Origin: Isoetes taiwanensis
Lineage: Eukaryota > Streptophyta > Lycopodiopsida > Isoetales > Isoetaceae
Assembly: GCA_021234155.1 (NCBI GenBank)
Contig: JAJEKV010000020.1
Location: 8,354,563 to 8,418,562, forward strand
Reading direction: 5' to 3'
Length of the DNA: 64,000 nt
Shown: in pieces, positions 31,264 through 42,902 of the stretch
Layout: each line of letters opens with the position of its first letter
Position numbering within the stretch: the stretch's first letter is position 1
Notes under the pieces: model-generated
Told to the model about the DNA's origin: nothing
The model's database searches: none
What the model saw: the letters and a program-made list of their open reading frames with translations, nothing else
Made by a program: the position numbers and the translations under genes

Positions 31264-34261
31264 CATCTAAGATTTCTTGGAAGTCCTTTTAGCCGCAGAT
31301 TTTTTGGAAACTTCAGACATCACATTTGTTGCTGAGTCTGCTTTTTTGGACTTACTTTTAGCACCAGATTTCTTGGCAACTGCAGACATCACATCAGCTT
31401 CTGAATCTGCATTCTTGGATGTACTTTTAGCACCAGATTTCTTGAAACCGGCAGACATCACATTTGCTTCGAAGTCCGGCTTGAGGTAAGCAATTAATTA
31501 TTTGCTCGTATGCTTCTTCGCATAACTTATACATGTTTTCCTCGTCAACAACATGTCGCAATTCAACTTTGACAAAGAATAACAAGATGAGAATAGTTGC
31601 ACGGTCCGGCTTGTTTACCGTAAGTTCATATTTTTGTCGACCTCAACTCATAGTACTTCCCTCAGAATGATGTGCTCTCTTCGCTGAATTTTGCACCCCA
31701 CCATCTACAAAAGCCGCTTCTACTACATGCATGGCCTCGGGCAGAACTTTACTAGCCAAAAATCATACTTGTTTTTTTGTACCGGTTCGCTAACAATGGC
31801 AAAGTTGTCACCGGCTCTATGAGGCTAGCTTTCCACTGATTGTCACCCTCAAACTGCACATGCTCAATTATATCTTCTCGATCCACCTCCTTTGGTTTGA
31901 GTTCAGAATAGACAAAGGCACCTGTTCTTATCAAATTCACACAACTCTTACATAGACCCTTCCAAAGATGCATCACAAAAACATGAAAGTGTTTTGTGTG
32001 CCATCATAACAGCCTTTCTTTACAAAAGGTCTGATCATGTGAACTTTTTTCGTCCCTTTTAAAGTATCACAAATCATACCGATAGACCTGTCTACTTCTC
32101 CAAGTCCGATAAGCCAAAAGTTCCTACAAAAGCATGCAAAATGAGAACACCTTTTGAATAGTAAAAATGTGGTGAGAAGAAATGTGTACCGATAGAATTA
32201 TAGTCTTTCTCGCTTCCCTTTTCACTAAAGTACCTCAGAGAAAAAGTACAAAGATCTTCTGCATTTCTTAGTGGTGTGGAATTTCTTTTCAAAGATCTCA
32301 CTTGTAAGAACTCTTTTGATCATCGCACCGCACCATCGTGCTTTCGCCTTTTCCATGAGCCGAGGCAAAGAAGTGCCAAGTTATCTTGATGCCTCTCATC
32401 TGAAAATACCTGCCTAAATAATAAAATGCTCTTGCTGATTTGAACCGAAAGCAAATCCATCCATCCCACCGAAAACATGGTTATCAACTTCTATATTTCC
32501 AAATTTTAAGAGCATCACTATGCCTTTGCAAACAATGCTGCACAAATAAGCAATCATGGTCCCTATCATCGAGATGTAGAAATTTGTTTCCTTCACAATC
32601 TTCCCCGTCACCAACAACCGTGTTTGCCTTCTCACCATCTTTTGCATGTCTATATGTTATGTGCACTAGAAGCGTGCATCGGTCATTTCTCCAATGGAGG
32701 GTTTGTATTTCCCGGCCAGATCTTAAAGGTATAGTTTTCTCGCAAAATCAATGACATGTACCATTGTACCTGGAGGGAATGTTTGCAAGCAGTCTTTGAA
32801 CTTTTCAGCCTGCCATCTAGCAGTGTAGTTGTGAGGAATAAACTGCTTAATAACACTCTTGGCATGCACAAAAAACTCTTGCAGAGAAGTGGATTTGTAA
32901 ACTAGCTTCATAACATCCTTGGTTTTTGGCTGTCCACCTTTTTTAATGAAGGTCTCCTGTACCTAAACAATGTACAAGCAAGGAAGAGCACATGTCAACC
33001 ACAATCAATGGCATATATGTTGCTAATAAAAAGTGAGTCACCTTTTCAAAGTTCTTCCATTCCACCTTTGCCATGTGGCTGGCCTCTAAAGGACAAAGTT
33101 GGAACTTTTTAATTCCACAATCTGCACATGACATCCTAAGGCATGCATCTTTGTGCAACTCCACATTCTCATTCTTTTCACATAAGAAACTTTTCCACAA
33201 AACGCTTGTGTTTGCAAAGACATGGTTCCTTGCTTGACAAGTAGGACCAACACCACATACCTTACATTGACAGTCACATTGTTCACCATGCACATTGTCG
33301 TCCCTTCTAATGCTATTCGTGAGCCCGCCTTTACATACTCCATTCTCATGTGATAGATGCAACAACAAGTCTCTCTTTTCGCTTAACCTCCTCACAAACT
33401 TTGGCTTCAAAGCTTCAAAGTCTCAATCCAATGCAAATCTCTGGATGTGCTTTTTGAACCTTTCAAAGAATGTGACCGCAAGTACCACAATATTTAGCAA
33501 GATGAATATGAATATACTAGGATTACTTACTCATTTTTTCTGAATTGAATATGAATCCTAAGATTACTTACTTGTGGTTCTTCCGAAAATGAATTACATG
33601 CATCGAGTAAGGCTTCGTTCCTTTCTTCCATTGGGTGTTCTTCTCAACTTGATAACTTGTCTCTTGTTAGAGACACCCGAGTGTTATTTGTCCAAAAACT
33701 CAACTATGTTTTCTCTATCTTCATCACTCAACCTGTCCGATCTTTCCTTACGTTTGAACATACTCCAAGGGCCTCCGGTTTACGCTAGATTTCTCTTATC
33801 AATAGTCGCATAAACCTGTTTTTCTTCTCAAGTTTAAGACCTCACAAACCTTGCTTCTCGCCGCACCCTTCTTTCAAAGCCATCATGATAGTGGATGATC
33901 TTGCATTGCAAATGTCCCCTGTTTTTTTTTTTTTGTTGGTGGCCGAGTGTCTTTAACACTCTCAACAACATGTTTCATTGCAAGAACCTCTTTCTTTCCT
34001 AGCATCTTGAATTCCTCGGTAGTGCTTCAAAGAAAGTGTGCAATGACCTCCTCTCTCGTCCTTAGGAATCATGTTTTTGCATCTTTTTTTTCTATGAATT
34101 CGACTATGATCCGGGCTTCTAACCTGTTTCACCCTCAAAGAAAGCCCTTCTTTTTTTTTTTTGCTCGCTAAAGAATTCAATCCTAATCTTTCAGCTCTCC
34201 TTCTCCTTTGGTCTCTTCTCTTTGCAGCCATAATTTTTCTTGTTGTACTTTGTTGGGACAT
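31264..34261 (-). pseudogene. Transposase-like protein of an unnamed family, broken
   Basis: The minus-strand pieces in order: a basic N-terminus (MAAKRRDQRRRRAERLGLN, about 34,230), KPKFVRRLSEKRDLLL (33,405), a cysteine-rich segment (CQCKVCGVGPTC and MSCADCGIKKFQLCPLEA, 33,280-33,090) with VEWKNFEKV (33,066-33,040), MVHVIDFARKLY (32,765-32,725), HLDDRDHDCLFVQHCLQ (32,585-32,535), and a C-terminus with VFGGMDGFAFGS (32,470-32,440) and PKEVDREDIIEHVQFEGDN (31,890-31,835). It closes with two to three copies of KKSGAK-SKN/KADSE repeats to 31,264. The blocks match a widespread, poorly described eukaryotic family with FAENY-type and SDG...QFK-type motifs that I take to be a DDE-type transposase. 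Frameshifts and stops disable it. The lost acidic residue in FARKLY is notable. Confidence 0.6.
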
Positions 34262-35339
34262 GCAACAACACGGTTTCTTGTGCTTTGGAGAACATGGGGA
34301 ATTTTGTGTAGAAGCATGCCTCCCTTGCTTAATTGGCGTCTCAGCAGGGGTGAAGTCTCATATACCTTGTTTTCCCCTTGCAACCGTGGATGGACTCTCA
34401 ATTTCCCCGGCCTTCCCCATCAATGGAATCATCATATTCAAACTTCTAAGAGATTTGTTTGGCGGTAGTAATTCAAATCCACTCCCAAAGATTCTCACGC
34501 CAAATCCAAATCCTGCCCCCAAAATTTAGCTTCATACTCTGCAACAAGAGAATCAAAGTCCATGCCATGCAACAAAATGCACTCTCTCGAAAAGAAGGAG
34601 TCAAGAAAAAATTCCGTGCAAGAACCAAGCAAAAGACATGGTTACCCCGCCCATTTTTTGCCAAGAATGACTCCCCTCATTGCTTTTCAAAATCAAAATG
34701 GAGCTCCCTCCCTTCCCGAAAGGCAGGAGATCCGGGCGCCACTAATTTAGGGCTTAATTATGATTAAGAAAAAATTAAAGAAAATGTTAACTACCCGTCA
34801 AAACAGGCGATGCCAAATTTTTAAAAAACACCCTAAGCACCCACAAAGCACCCCGATGTCGCGACATGAATTTCTGTCCCCCAATAGCGCGCTTATACCC
34901 AGCTGTCGGATGGGCATATTTGCCCTTTATTCCAAGATTTAGACCGTACATAGCGATCCTCGTTTGTGGGGTATGCATGTACAAGTTTTTGTATACTGTA
35001 TATTAAGCTTTGCAAAATACTATAAGATTTGAGACAATGTACTTAATGGTCTTAATTTTATACATGTATTGTTAATTTTTTGAGGCTCTCGCTGCCCTAC
35101 GTAACCCCCCCTGTGAATATGCACCCAAACCAAAGGGGGTTTAAGGGGGATTTTAATTTAAATGTGTCAAATGCAATGGTTTGTGTTAATAATGTTAGTT
35201 GTGTGTTAATGGTTTGTGTTAACTAAAAAAAATTTCGGCCCCTTCGGGGCCTTAAGGATGGTGTAGGGGTGTAGATATAGACATTACCTAATACTCTAAC
35301 GATGGATGGAAGGGCACTAAGAAATCCATAAATGCATGT

Positions 35340-35490
35340 AACAATTTTATAAACACTTCTGCATGTAATATTGTGCATGTAATATCTTCTGCATGTAATA
35401 TTGTGCATGTAATATCTGTGCATGGAGATTCCTTAGTGCATGTAATAATGTGCATATAATATCTGTGCATGGAGATTCCTTAGTGCATAT
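35340..35490 (+). repeat. Short tandem repeats of GCATGTAATAT units
   Basis: A 30-bp unit (CTGCATGTAATATTGTGCAT...) is repeated twice near 35,358-35,415, followed by a ~50-bp unit with TGTGCATGGAGATTCCTTAG twice (about 35,417-35,487). It lies just outside the right end of the 8-kb transposon. Confidence 0.75.
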
Positions 35491-35749
35491 GAATCATAAT
35501 AGTAGAGCTAAAAACAAGCCATTACATTCGAAGTTCTAATATTAAGTGTGACATAATACCATGATAGATAATAGACAAATGGTAACCCATGTTACAATTT
35601 TATACAATTTTTTATTATCAAATGCTTCGCTCTTGTCAGTAACATAATAAATATGCAATGAAAAGCAACATACATGGCTTTACCTTGTTGAAGATCTTGA
35701 AAAAACTCAATTCTATCAGAATTGCACACAATCAATCTCATAACTCTAG
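35491..35749. other. Intergenic, no gene seen
   Basis: AT-rich, nothing recognised. Confidence 0.5.
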
Positions 35750-35854
35750 ATGCAACTTCAGCTTTTCACAGTACTTCAGCTTTTGACAGTTTTGAACTAC
35801 CAAAACTCTGTGACACTCATCTGCCTGCACCACCACCGTGGTGATTGCAATGAC

Positions 35855-36035
35855 GAAAAAAAATCAAGTCATAGAAGAACAGAACGTATATTAGTAGGCA
35901 CAATTGCAGGAATATTGGGAATGATGCTTCTCATTTATGCCATCTGGTGTTTAAATCAGAAAATGAAGAACAAATCCAAAAAGAGGCCTCTTCCTGACCG
36001 TCACCAATTTACCTACAAAGAGCTCAAGCTTGCGT
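35855..36035 (+). pseudogene. Receptor-like kinase fragment: transmembrane and juxtamembrane exon
   Basis: The frame encodes RRTERILVGTIAGILGMMLL then IYAIWCLNQK, a single transmembrane helix with a basic stop-transfer, followed by RHQFTYKELKLA, the juxtamembrane motif before the kinase domain in plant receptor-like kinases (F-Y-EL--AT type). It ends at a donor-like GTGAGT (36,035). No kinase exon follows; the next text is from other genes on the opposite strand. The upstream residues (from 35,750) are not recognisable. It is a single-exon fragment. Confidence 0.6.
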
Positions 36036-36078
36036 GAGTATCTGTCATCATAATTAGATTTGTAACTATCTTCCTTAC

Positions 36079-36485
36079 CACGTTTGGGGCCATGTCCTGA
36101 TGTGAAAATAAAACAGTCTAGACGTTCATCTAAATACATGGCATAGGTTCTTACAAATGCTGAAAAATCCCAAGCATTTGAATGTGATTCATCTCTAAAT
36201 CCAGAAAGATCTAACACCCGCCTGCTTACCATAAGGAATTAATCCTCAAAGGTGGAATCCCCTTCCCTCAGTAGCCTATGTATCACTGTAAGGGTCTTTA
36301 AAGCTATAATCCAGTTGTGGGTCTTAGGCAGACGTTTTGCCAAAAGATTGACACAAGCATTGACATATCCTCTTGAATATGAAGTAAGATGAATAATCTC
36401 TTGAACATACTCATCATCTGTGGGGACATCGTCATGGCTTGTAGCCTTCACTACTGCTACGTCCAGATCTGGCAGTGCCAAGAAT
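36079..36485 (-). pseudogene. ANTH-domain clathrin-assembly protein (AP180/CALM-like) exon with a nonsense codon
   Basis: The minus-strand frame encodes a long ANTH block: PDLDVAVVKATSHDDVP, LTSYSRGYVNACVNLLAKRL, TVIHRLLREGDSTFED, a stop (TAA at 36,239-36,241), then in the same frame RRVLDLSGFRDESHSNAW, FSAFVRTYAMYLDERLD. ANTH proteins bind phosphoinositides and recruit clathrin to membranes. The exon is bounded by an acceptor-like TTTATTTACAG and a donor-like GTAAGG, so it keeps genomic splice structure. The stop and a two-residue deletion before VLDLS make it a pseudogene. It lacks the rest of the ANTH fold and the clathrin-binding tail. Confidence 0.8.
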
Positions 36486-36731
36486 CTGTAAATAAAGGAA
36501 GCATATCCATATGTCATCAATTAATCCAGAAACCTCACATAGCAGCCAAAGCGTTGACACAGCTTGTGGATACTCATCTCGGCAAACCTGAAATCCCAAA
36601 ATCATATGTTTTATACTTTGCTCCAATTCTGCCCGTGTAATTTCTACATTTGCGTCCTTATCTGTTATTAATGACTTAAAAACCAGGACCTCGATAGCAA
36701 ATTCCAGGCTCAGAGTTAGAGAAAACAATAC

Positions 36732-36840
36732 CTTCACAACATCAAGCGGGTTTACCATGATGGCGGAAAGAAAAGCTGCCCCAGCTGCTGACATAGCTCG
36801 GGCCTTGAAGTCCAACTTCTCGGGCAATCCTGGTGGCCGA
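36732..36840 (-). pseudogene. Mitochondrial carrier (MTM1/SLC25A39-like) exon fragment
   Basis: The minus strand reads PEKLDFKARAMSAAGAAFLS then AIMVNPLDVVK, followed by a donor-like GTATTG. This is the first transmembrane helix and the P-x-D signature of a mitochondrial carrier; the SAAGAAFLSAI text is closest to the plant MTM1-like group. Only one exon is present, and the remaining five helices are not nearby. It lies 250 bp from the ANTH exon on the same strand, although the two proteins are unrelated. Confidence 0.6.
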
Positions 36841-37000
36841 TTCCATGGGCCTTCTAGAACCAGCCAATTGCAGCCTTTGGATAATCCAGTCCCAGCTGCC
36901 TGAAAGCCTTTTCAACCGCATTCTATGCAGATTTCTATGTCGCTTGTCTTTTAGAGCAATAACCCCACAAATGATAATCTACCCATAGGGCTAGATCAAT

Positions 37001-37257
37001 ATGTCGATAAGCATGGTAGCCTTGGGTTTAAGCCCGAATGCCCCCTTCCACCACCGGAAAAACACATGGATTGGTACCTCTAGAAGGACGAAGCAGTGTA
37101 CAACGAGGGAAATGAAACACAAAATTGTCTGCAGACAAGATATCGACAAAGATAGCGAGTATAAGACACCAGGAAGATTCGGCAGAAGAACAGTTGCATT
37201 GTTAGGGCTCATTGCCCTCGGTTCTATGTCGACTATTGAATACGGTAAGATTACGGC
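37001..37257 (+). pseudogene. Possible chloroplast-targeted protein exon (transit peptide plus twin-arginine segment)
   Basis: The frame starts with MSISMVALGLSPNAPFHHRK, rich in hydroxylated and basic residues, and ends with GRFGRRTVALLGLIALGSMS before a donor-like GTAAGA (37,243). RR followed by a hydrophobic stretch resembles a thylakoid twin-arginine signal after a chloroplast transit peptide. The mature part is missing. I cannot name the protein. Confidence 0.35.
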
Positions 37258-37620
37258 CCTGCACTTCTTTGAATCTGAGCATCATTTCCATTCTTATCTG
37301 CCATTCTGAATCAGAACCCTATCTTCACACTCCCTGTTCTTCCTGGAGAAGAAGATCGGAAAGCCATCGCCCAACTAGATTCTCTGGACAAAACCCTAAA
37401 GAAAAACCTAAAAATAATGGGAGAAGCTTGCACCACACGATTTACCCCCTTTCCTAAAATCAACGGCTAACAAAAGGGGGCACTCTAGAAATACTACTTA
37501 GTACACCTGGATGAATACAGCCACCAAATCATATGAAAACCTTAGAGAGAACAGTACAAAAACACAAAAAAAACCCCCTGTTATAATGCTACATATTGCT
37601 TCAGATAAGCATGATGATCT
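37258..37620 (-). promoter_or_regulatory. Promoter/5' gene fragment homologous to 16.09-16.36 kb
   Basis: Minus-strand text from about 37,600 to 37,300 follows the same order as 16,080-16,360: TAGCATTATAACAGGGG with a T-run, CATATGATTT/CCTATGATTT, TAGTATTTCTAGAGTGC, CCTTTT, CGTTGATTT, TAGGGTTCTGA and AATGGCAGATA. Both contain an ATGGCAGAT start (minus-strand ATG at 37,302-37,304). The reading frame here (MADKNGNDAQIQR) stops soon after. It is a 5' gene fragment rather than a working promoter. Confidence 0.55.
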
Positions 37621-38679
37621 TCTACAAGCATATTGGAAATTTACAAGTAAGGTTTCTGCAGTTTTTTAGCAGTATTAGCTTCTTTGTACTTCACAAATGG
37701 AATAGGCATCTGGGCCTTTCTCAGAAGATACATGTTAGTTAGCACTGAGCTGGCCTAAGAAGCTGCAGGACAGCTTGTTGTTCCTTCTTTGTTTGTGGAT
37801 GAGCACACCGAAAAAGCACAGACGCTTATAAGGTGGAACAAAAGTTGTAGAACCTGCTGAGAGAAGGGGTTTCAAGTTCTTGAGAGTTTTAGCAGTTTTA
37901 CTATTATTTCAAGGTTTTGTTTTCGGATGGTTATTCCCTTCCTTTTGCACTCCTGTTTCCTTGCTAGCGGGAAGAGATAACTCATCTGGTAGAGTATGGT
38001 TAAGAGACAGGTACAATGAATTTTTGTGTTGATGGCGAGTTCATTTGGAGGCTTCTTGTAGTGCATGAGAATGACGTATCAGAACACATGAGCAGATAAT
38101 CCCCACAATGCAGCATTTCTGTTACTAGGGTCCACTTCTCTGTTGGAGGGGCAGCCAGTCGTGTAACCCCACAATGTGACATTATGCACAGCTAGGGATT
38201 TAAAATGTTCTAACTAGAGCATTTTTAGGCACTGAAAGGCCCATTGATGTTCAAGTACTAATAAGCTTGAGCATATTAAATACTTAAGTGCTGATGCTTA
38301 AGTAAAACTCAAGTACTAATATGCTTGAGTGGCTGTTGCTTTGGACAACATGCCTTCTGTCATCATTAAGGATTGCATACAGGTTACTTCAAAAGCAGGT
38401 TCTCAAGACAAAGATCACATACTTGTTTATTTTTCCTACTTCATCATGTGTTGTTACATGTTACAGGAGTAATCTGGTATGTAAAATTTCTATTTGTCTC
38501 ATTAGGAGACTGAATAAGCACGCCGGGGGAGATGAAGAAGTTGAGGTGTGAGCTCCTGTAGTAATCTCCTTCTGTGTTGTTGCATGTACTTTTATTACAA
38601 AAATTAAAAAGTGTCACTTCCTTTTCTTCAAAAAAAAAAAAAACATTGACTTAGTTAAGAGTCAATTTGTAAACAGTAG
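37621..38679. other. Intergenic, no gene seen
   Basis: AT-rich; short inverted words around 38,250-38,330 (AAGTACTAAT...AAGCTTGAG) and an A-run at 38,629-38,643. No gene recognised. Confidence 0.5.
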
Positions 38680-38689
38680 TGTTGGGGTC

Positions 38690-39035
38690 CATCAAGGATG
38701 CCCACTCTCTCTAACATTATTTGGTCTCTATATTGATAGAAGAATGGCTTGTTTAGCAAGGGGGTGGAGGGGCTCAACTCATGCACCATATTGTCTGGTA
38801 ACTCATCTATGCCAACAATGTGGATATCTTAGCTTACATTCCGGCTGATATGCAACAACATTTGGATGCCCTGGACACTTTCTGTCAGGCCAATGGGGGT
38901 GCGTATGAATTTGGCTAAGACTAAGGTGCTCCTTAGTTCATCTTCACGTCAATCAAGCCCCCCCACCCCCACCCCCCCCCAAAACCCCATTTACCAAGGT
39001 CAGAATGTGGAGGTTGTGCACACCTACAAGTGGTA
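38690..39035 (+). pseudogene. LINE reverse transcriptase fragment
   Basis: Across frames it reads VHQGCPLSLTLFGLYIDRRM (RT motif B, 38,686-38,745), LDALDTFC, RMNLAKTKVLLSSSSRQSS and VEVVHTYK (thumb). This matches the ordered text of the 6.2-kb and 62.3-kb LINE copies. Both ends are missing, and it is bounded on the right near 39,035. A C-run (38,960-38,981) disrupts the frame. Confidence 0.8.
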
Positions 39036-39109
39036 CATGCGAGATTTGTGATTGCCTATGTTGTTTACACACATATGATATCTATTACCTTTTGTTTTGG
39101 TAGATTGAC

Positions 39110-39876
39110 GATAAAACAAAATGCATGAGGGAAGCATTGAATTTTTGCACTGGATTAATGAGCTGCCTTCTGTTACCACGATAGAATTATAGAATTCTAG
39201 GAGACAGAAGAATTTAGAGCATGCAAAGAAGCTATATGCAAGTATTTGCAACAAAATTAGTTACGGTGATGGAAACATCAAGAACCAGATAGTGCCCATG
39301 TTTGTGGAATCTGGAAGCATATATGATGTGCTACAGCCTTTCAACAATTTGTTCTACATGAATGAATATTCATGGACTTCTATTATGTTTGTGTTTATTC
39401 ATCTTGGTCAACCACATAATACATTTAGTCCTTACCAGAAGATGAAAGAAGATAATGTGAATCCTCGCGTCTACACTTTTGCAAGATTGCTCAAGGCATG
39501 TGTTAGAGAGAAAGATGCGCAATGAGGAAGGGAGATCCATGTTGAGATTGCCAGAAAAGAAATTGAAATTGACCTTGTGCTTGGTAGCATATTGGTTGAC
39601 ATGCATGCAAAATGTGGATTGTTCGGAATGGGCACCAGAAATATTTGACAATCTGCCACAACAAGATGTTATCTCTTGGACTATGATAATGTAGGATTTT
39701 TTTATTAGAGATTTTATATGAAAATGTTGAAATGCTTTGAGGACTTGCAATTAAAGAGCATGAAACCAAATACTATGATATTTGTCTGTATCTTGAAAGC
39801 ATGTGGTACACTAAAAGCATTATAAAAAGGGCAATCAATGCATAAGAAGGTTGTAGAAGCTGAGTTGGAGGGAAAT
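39110..39876 (+). pseudogene. PLS-type PPR protein pseudogene
   Basis: Across stops the text shows PPR repeats of the plant PLS type: FNNLFYMNEYSWTSIMFVFI, YQKMKEDNVNPRVYTFARLL, KACVREKDAQ, GREIHVEIARKEIEIDLVLG, SILVDMHAKCG and LKSMKPNTMIF. Such proteins normally act in organelle RNA processing or editing. Frame changes near 39,523, 39,640 and 39,700 and loss of the C-terminal domains show it is dead. A TRIM-type LTR at 39,877 interrupts the downstream part. It is unrelated in sequence to the intact P-class gene at 59.7 kb. Confidence 0.75.
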
Positions 39877-40020
39877 TGATACGACCTTTTCTAGATCTCG
39901 AATAAATCACCTGTAAAAACCAAAGAGCTAAAAAGATAATCCAGTTAGTAGGAAAATCTCGATCCACCCAACCGGATTCACCAGGAAATCTTTATCCTGG
40001 ATCTAGAAAAAGTCGTATCA
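39877..40020 (+). mobile_element. TRIM-like 144-bp LTR with inverted ends
   Basis: The segment begins TGATACGACC and ends AGTCGTATCA; the outer 21 bp of both ends are inverted copies with one difference (TGATACGAC-TTTTCTAGAT). It is followed after two bases by a primer binding site. Size, TG...CA ends and adjacent PBS fit the left LTR of a terminal-repeat retrotransposon in miniature. No second LTR was found within the window, so the element is truncated. Confidence 0.75.
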
Positions 40021-40022
40021 AT

Positions 40023-40034
40023 TGGTATCAGAGC
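40023..40034 (+). other. Primer binding site for initiator tRNA-Met
   Basis: TGGTATCAGAGC is the standard plant LTR-retrotransposon PBS, complementary to the initiator methionine tRNA 3' end. It sits two bases after the LTR. The following GAGCATTCGTAACAAAA is repeated at about 40,105. Confidence 0.85.
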
Positions 40035-41614
40035 ATTCGTAACAAAATCGAGTACCCTGTGATGTTTTACTTTCTAATAAGTTGATGAATTTGCAGGAAG
40101 AACAGAGCATTCGTAACAAAAATATCTTTGGAAGAATTGATTTTTGGAGGGAGATTGTATATATTTTGGCCTAGTGTTTATTAGAATGTTTTGTTTTTGT
40201 CTAAAAATAGCTTTCTATTTCATCTTGAATATTTCTGCTGTCAGGTTTATAAAAGATTTTAAATCTTCATTTGCAGGTCACATAATCACAGTGAAACAAT
40301 TAAAAAAAGAGCAGGACATGAGTACTTAAGGTAGGAATATCATCCATTATATATCTTGTATTGCTTTTCTGTATTTACTTTGTCATATAAGCCTCTAATT
40401 CTATACTTATCAGTCAGGCAGAGCATTGAGGCACTCATGATTCACATGATTTTACACTGTGATAGGAAAGAATGATATTCTTTTAGAAATCATGGTAAGC
40501 TTGATGCTACGTGAACCTAATATCTCTGCCATGTATTGTTGTCACTATGGCCAAAAAGTTCAACAACATCTATTGCTAATGGAATGAAGATAAGATTAGA
40601 AATTTGCTTTTTGGAGTCTTTTTGCATTCTATCCCAGGTATTCATTAGTGTTTTGGGTCTGGGAATAGTATCATTATCTTAGGTCTTAAATTGTCTGGAA
40701 AGATACTTAGCATATTAGAAATGCAGTGTAGATTAATGCAATGGATAAGTTTATAGTATTTGGCATCCACATTACAGACAGTTTATACCCTCACTTTAGT
40801 CTTTCAATGTTTGGCATTGTTTAGTGCCAAATGGGTTTATACTGATAAGGAAATGTGTTGCAACTAGATTTATGGGCCTGATGGAAAGAACTCTTCACAT
40901 GGATATAATAATGAATAGACGTGCCAACTCTAGATGTGTAAAAGGGTAGTTGATTTTGGCAAATGGCTAGATAAGGTCGCTTTGATTTGTATATAGTGGG
41001 CTGTGGGAAGGTTTGATACAATGCATTGCTTTGGAAAATGACCTGCAGGTTGCCCTAGTATTATATTTGGAATGGATTACATTACTTTGTTGACTCCCAT
41101 GTCTCATTAGGAAAGTAAGTTACTAATGCTTGTATTATCTAGTATATGCATTGTTTCTTCCTGTAATTATTTCATGTCCAAGTGTCAGCACTAGAACTAT
41201 ATCTCGAGCCTAGATGAGGGTAACGTCTCTCTTTCCTCTCCATTACACTCCAACCCCCAACACCAAGTGTTAAACTCCTAACCATCTCAATTAGCTTTGA
41301 TTATTTCAACTGTAAATGATTTAAAATGGACACCCCACAAAAGAAACAATAATGACAATAACTTTCCACAACCCTTGCCTCCTTAAACGGAAGTTTTGGA
41401 TGTTCTTATTGTTAAGCACACCATCCCAAGCAATATCTTCACTTTCATGTTTAATTAAACTTCTTATGATCGCTAAAATGAACATTTTGCTAAAGCCATA
41501 ATGACAAGTGATAGAAAACCAATACACAAGCTCTTCTATGGTCAAACTAAATCGCAGCATTATAGGTCCAGATGTTGGTATAAATATAGCTTTCTTGACT
41601 TAGCTGGCATATAG
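40035..41614. other. Intergenic, no gene seen
   Basis: AT-rich. The first ~100 bp belongs to the internal region of the TRIM-like element. No gene seen in the rest. Confidence 0.5.
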
Positions 41615-41629
41615 TGCATGGCAAACAAT

Positions 41630-42887
<1,258 letters not shown>

Positions 42888-42902
42888 TGCATGGCAAACA
42901 AT

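Larger units (their letters stand above)
27253..35251. mobile_element. 8-kb terminal-inverted-repeat DNA transposon with convergent gene remnants
   Basis: The left block 27,272-27,413 and the right block 35,085-35,225 are inverted copies over about 141 bp with about four differences. A second inverted block (AGCTGGGTATAAGCGCGCT, 27,411-27,441 and 34,875-34,904) lies further in. The right terminus ends GGCCCCTTCGGGGCC followed by TTA; the left terminus is replaced by a T-run, so this copy is end-defective. Between the ends are plus-strand gene pieces (27.8-30.3 kb) and a minus-strand transposase-like pseudogene (34.3-31.3 kb), meeting at a repeat-rich centre. A GGGCCC palindrome with TTA flanks recurs in the 18,267 copy, suggesting a 3-bp TTA target duplication. 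That would fit PIF/Harbinger-type ends, but the encoded protein does not look like a Harbinger transposase. The near-identical ends imply recent activity. Confidence 0.8.

Noticed and set aside
37440-37510. Helitron 3' end (hairpin CCCCCTTT/AAAGGGGG followed by CACTCTAG)
   Set aside because: The sequence on both sides of CTAG is shared with 16.2 kb, so CTAG is not a terminus; the loop is also too large.
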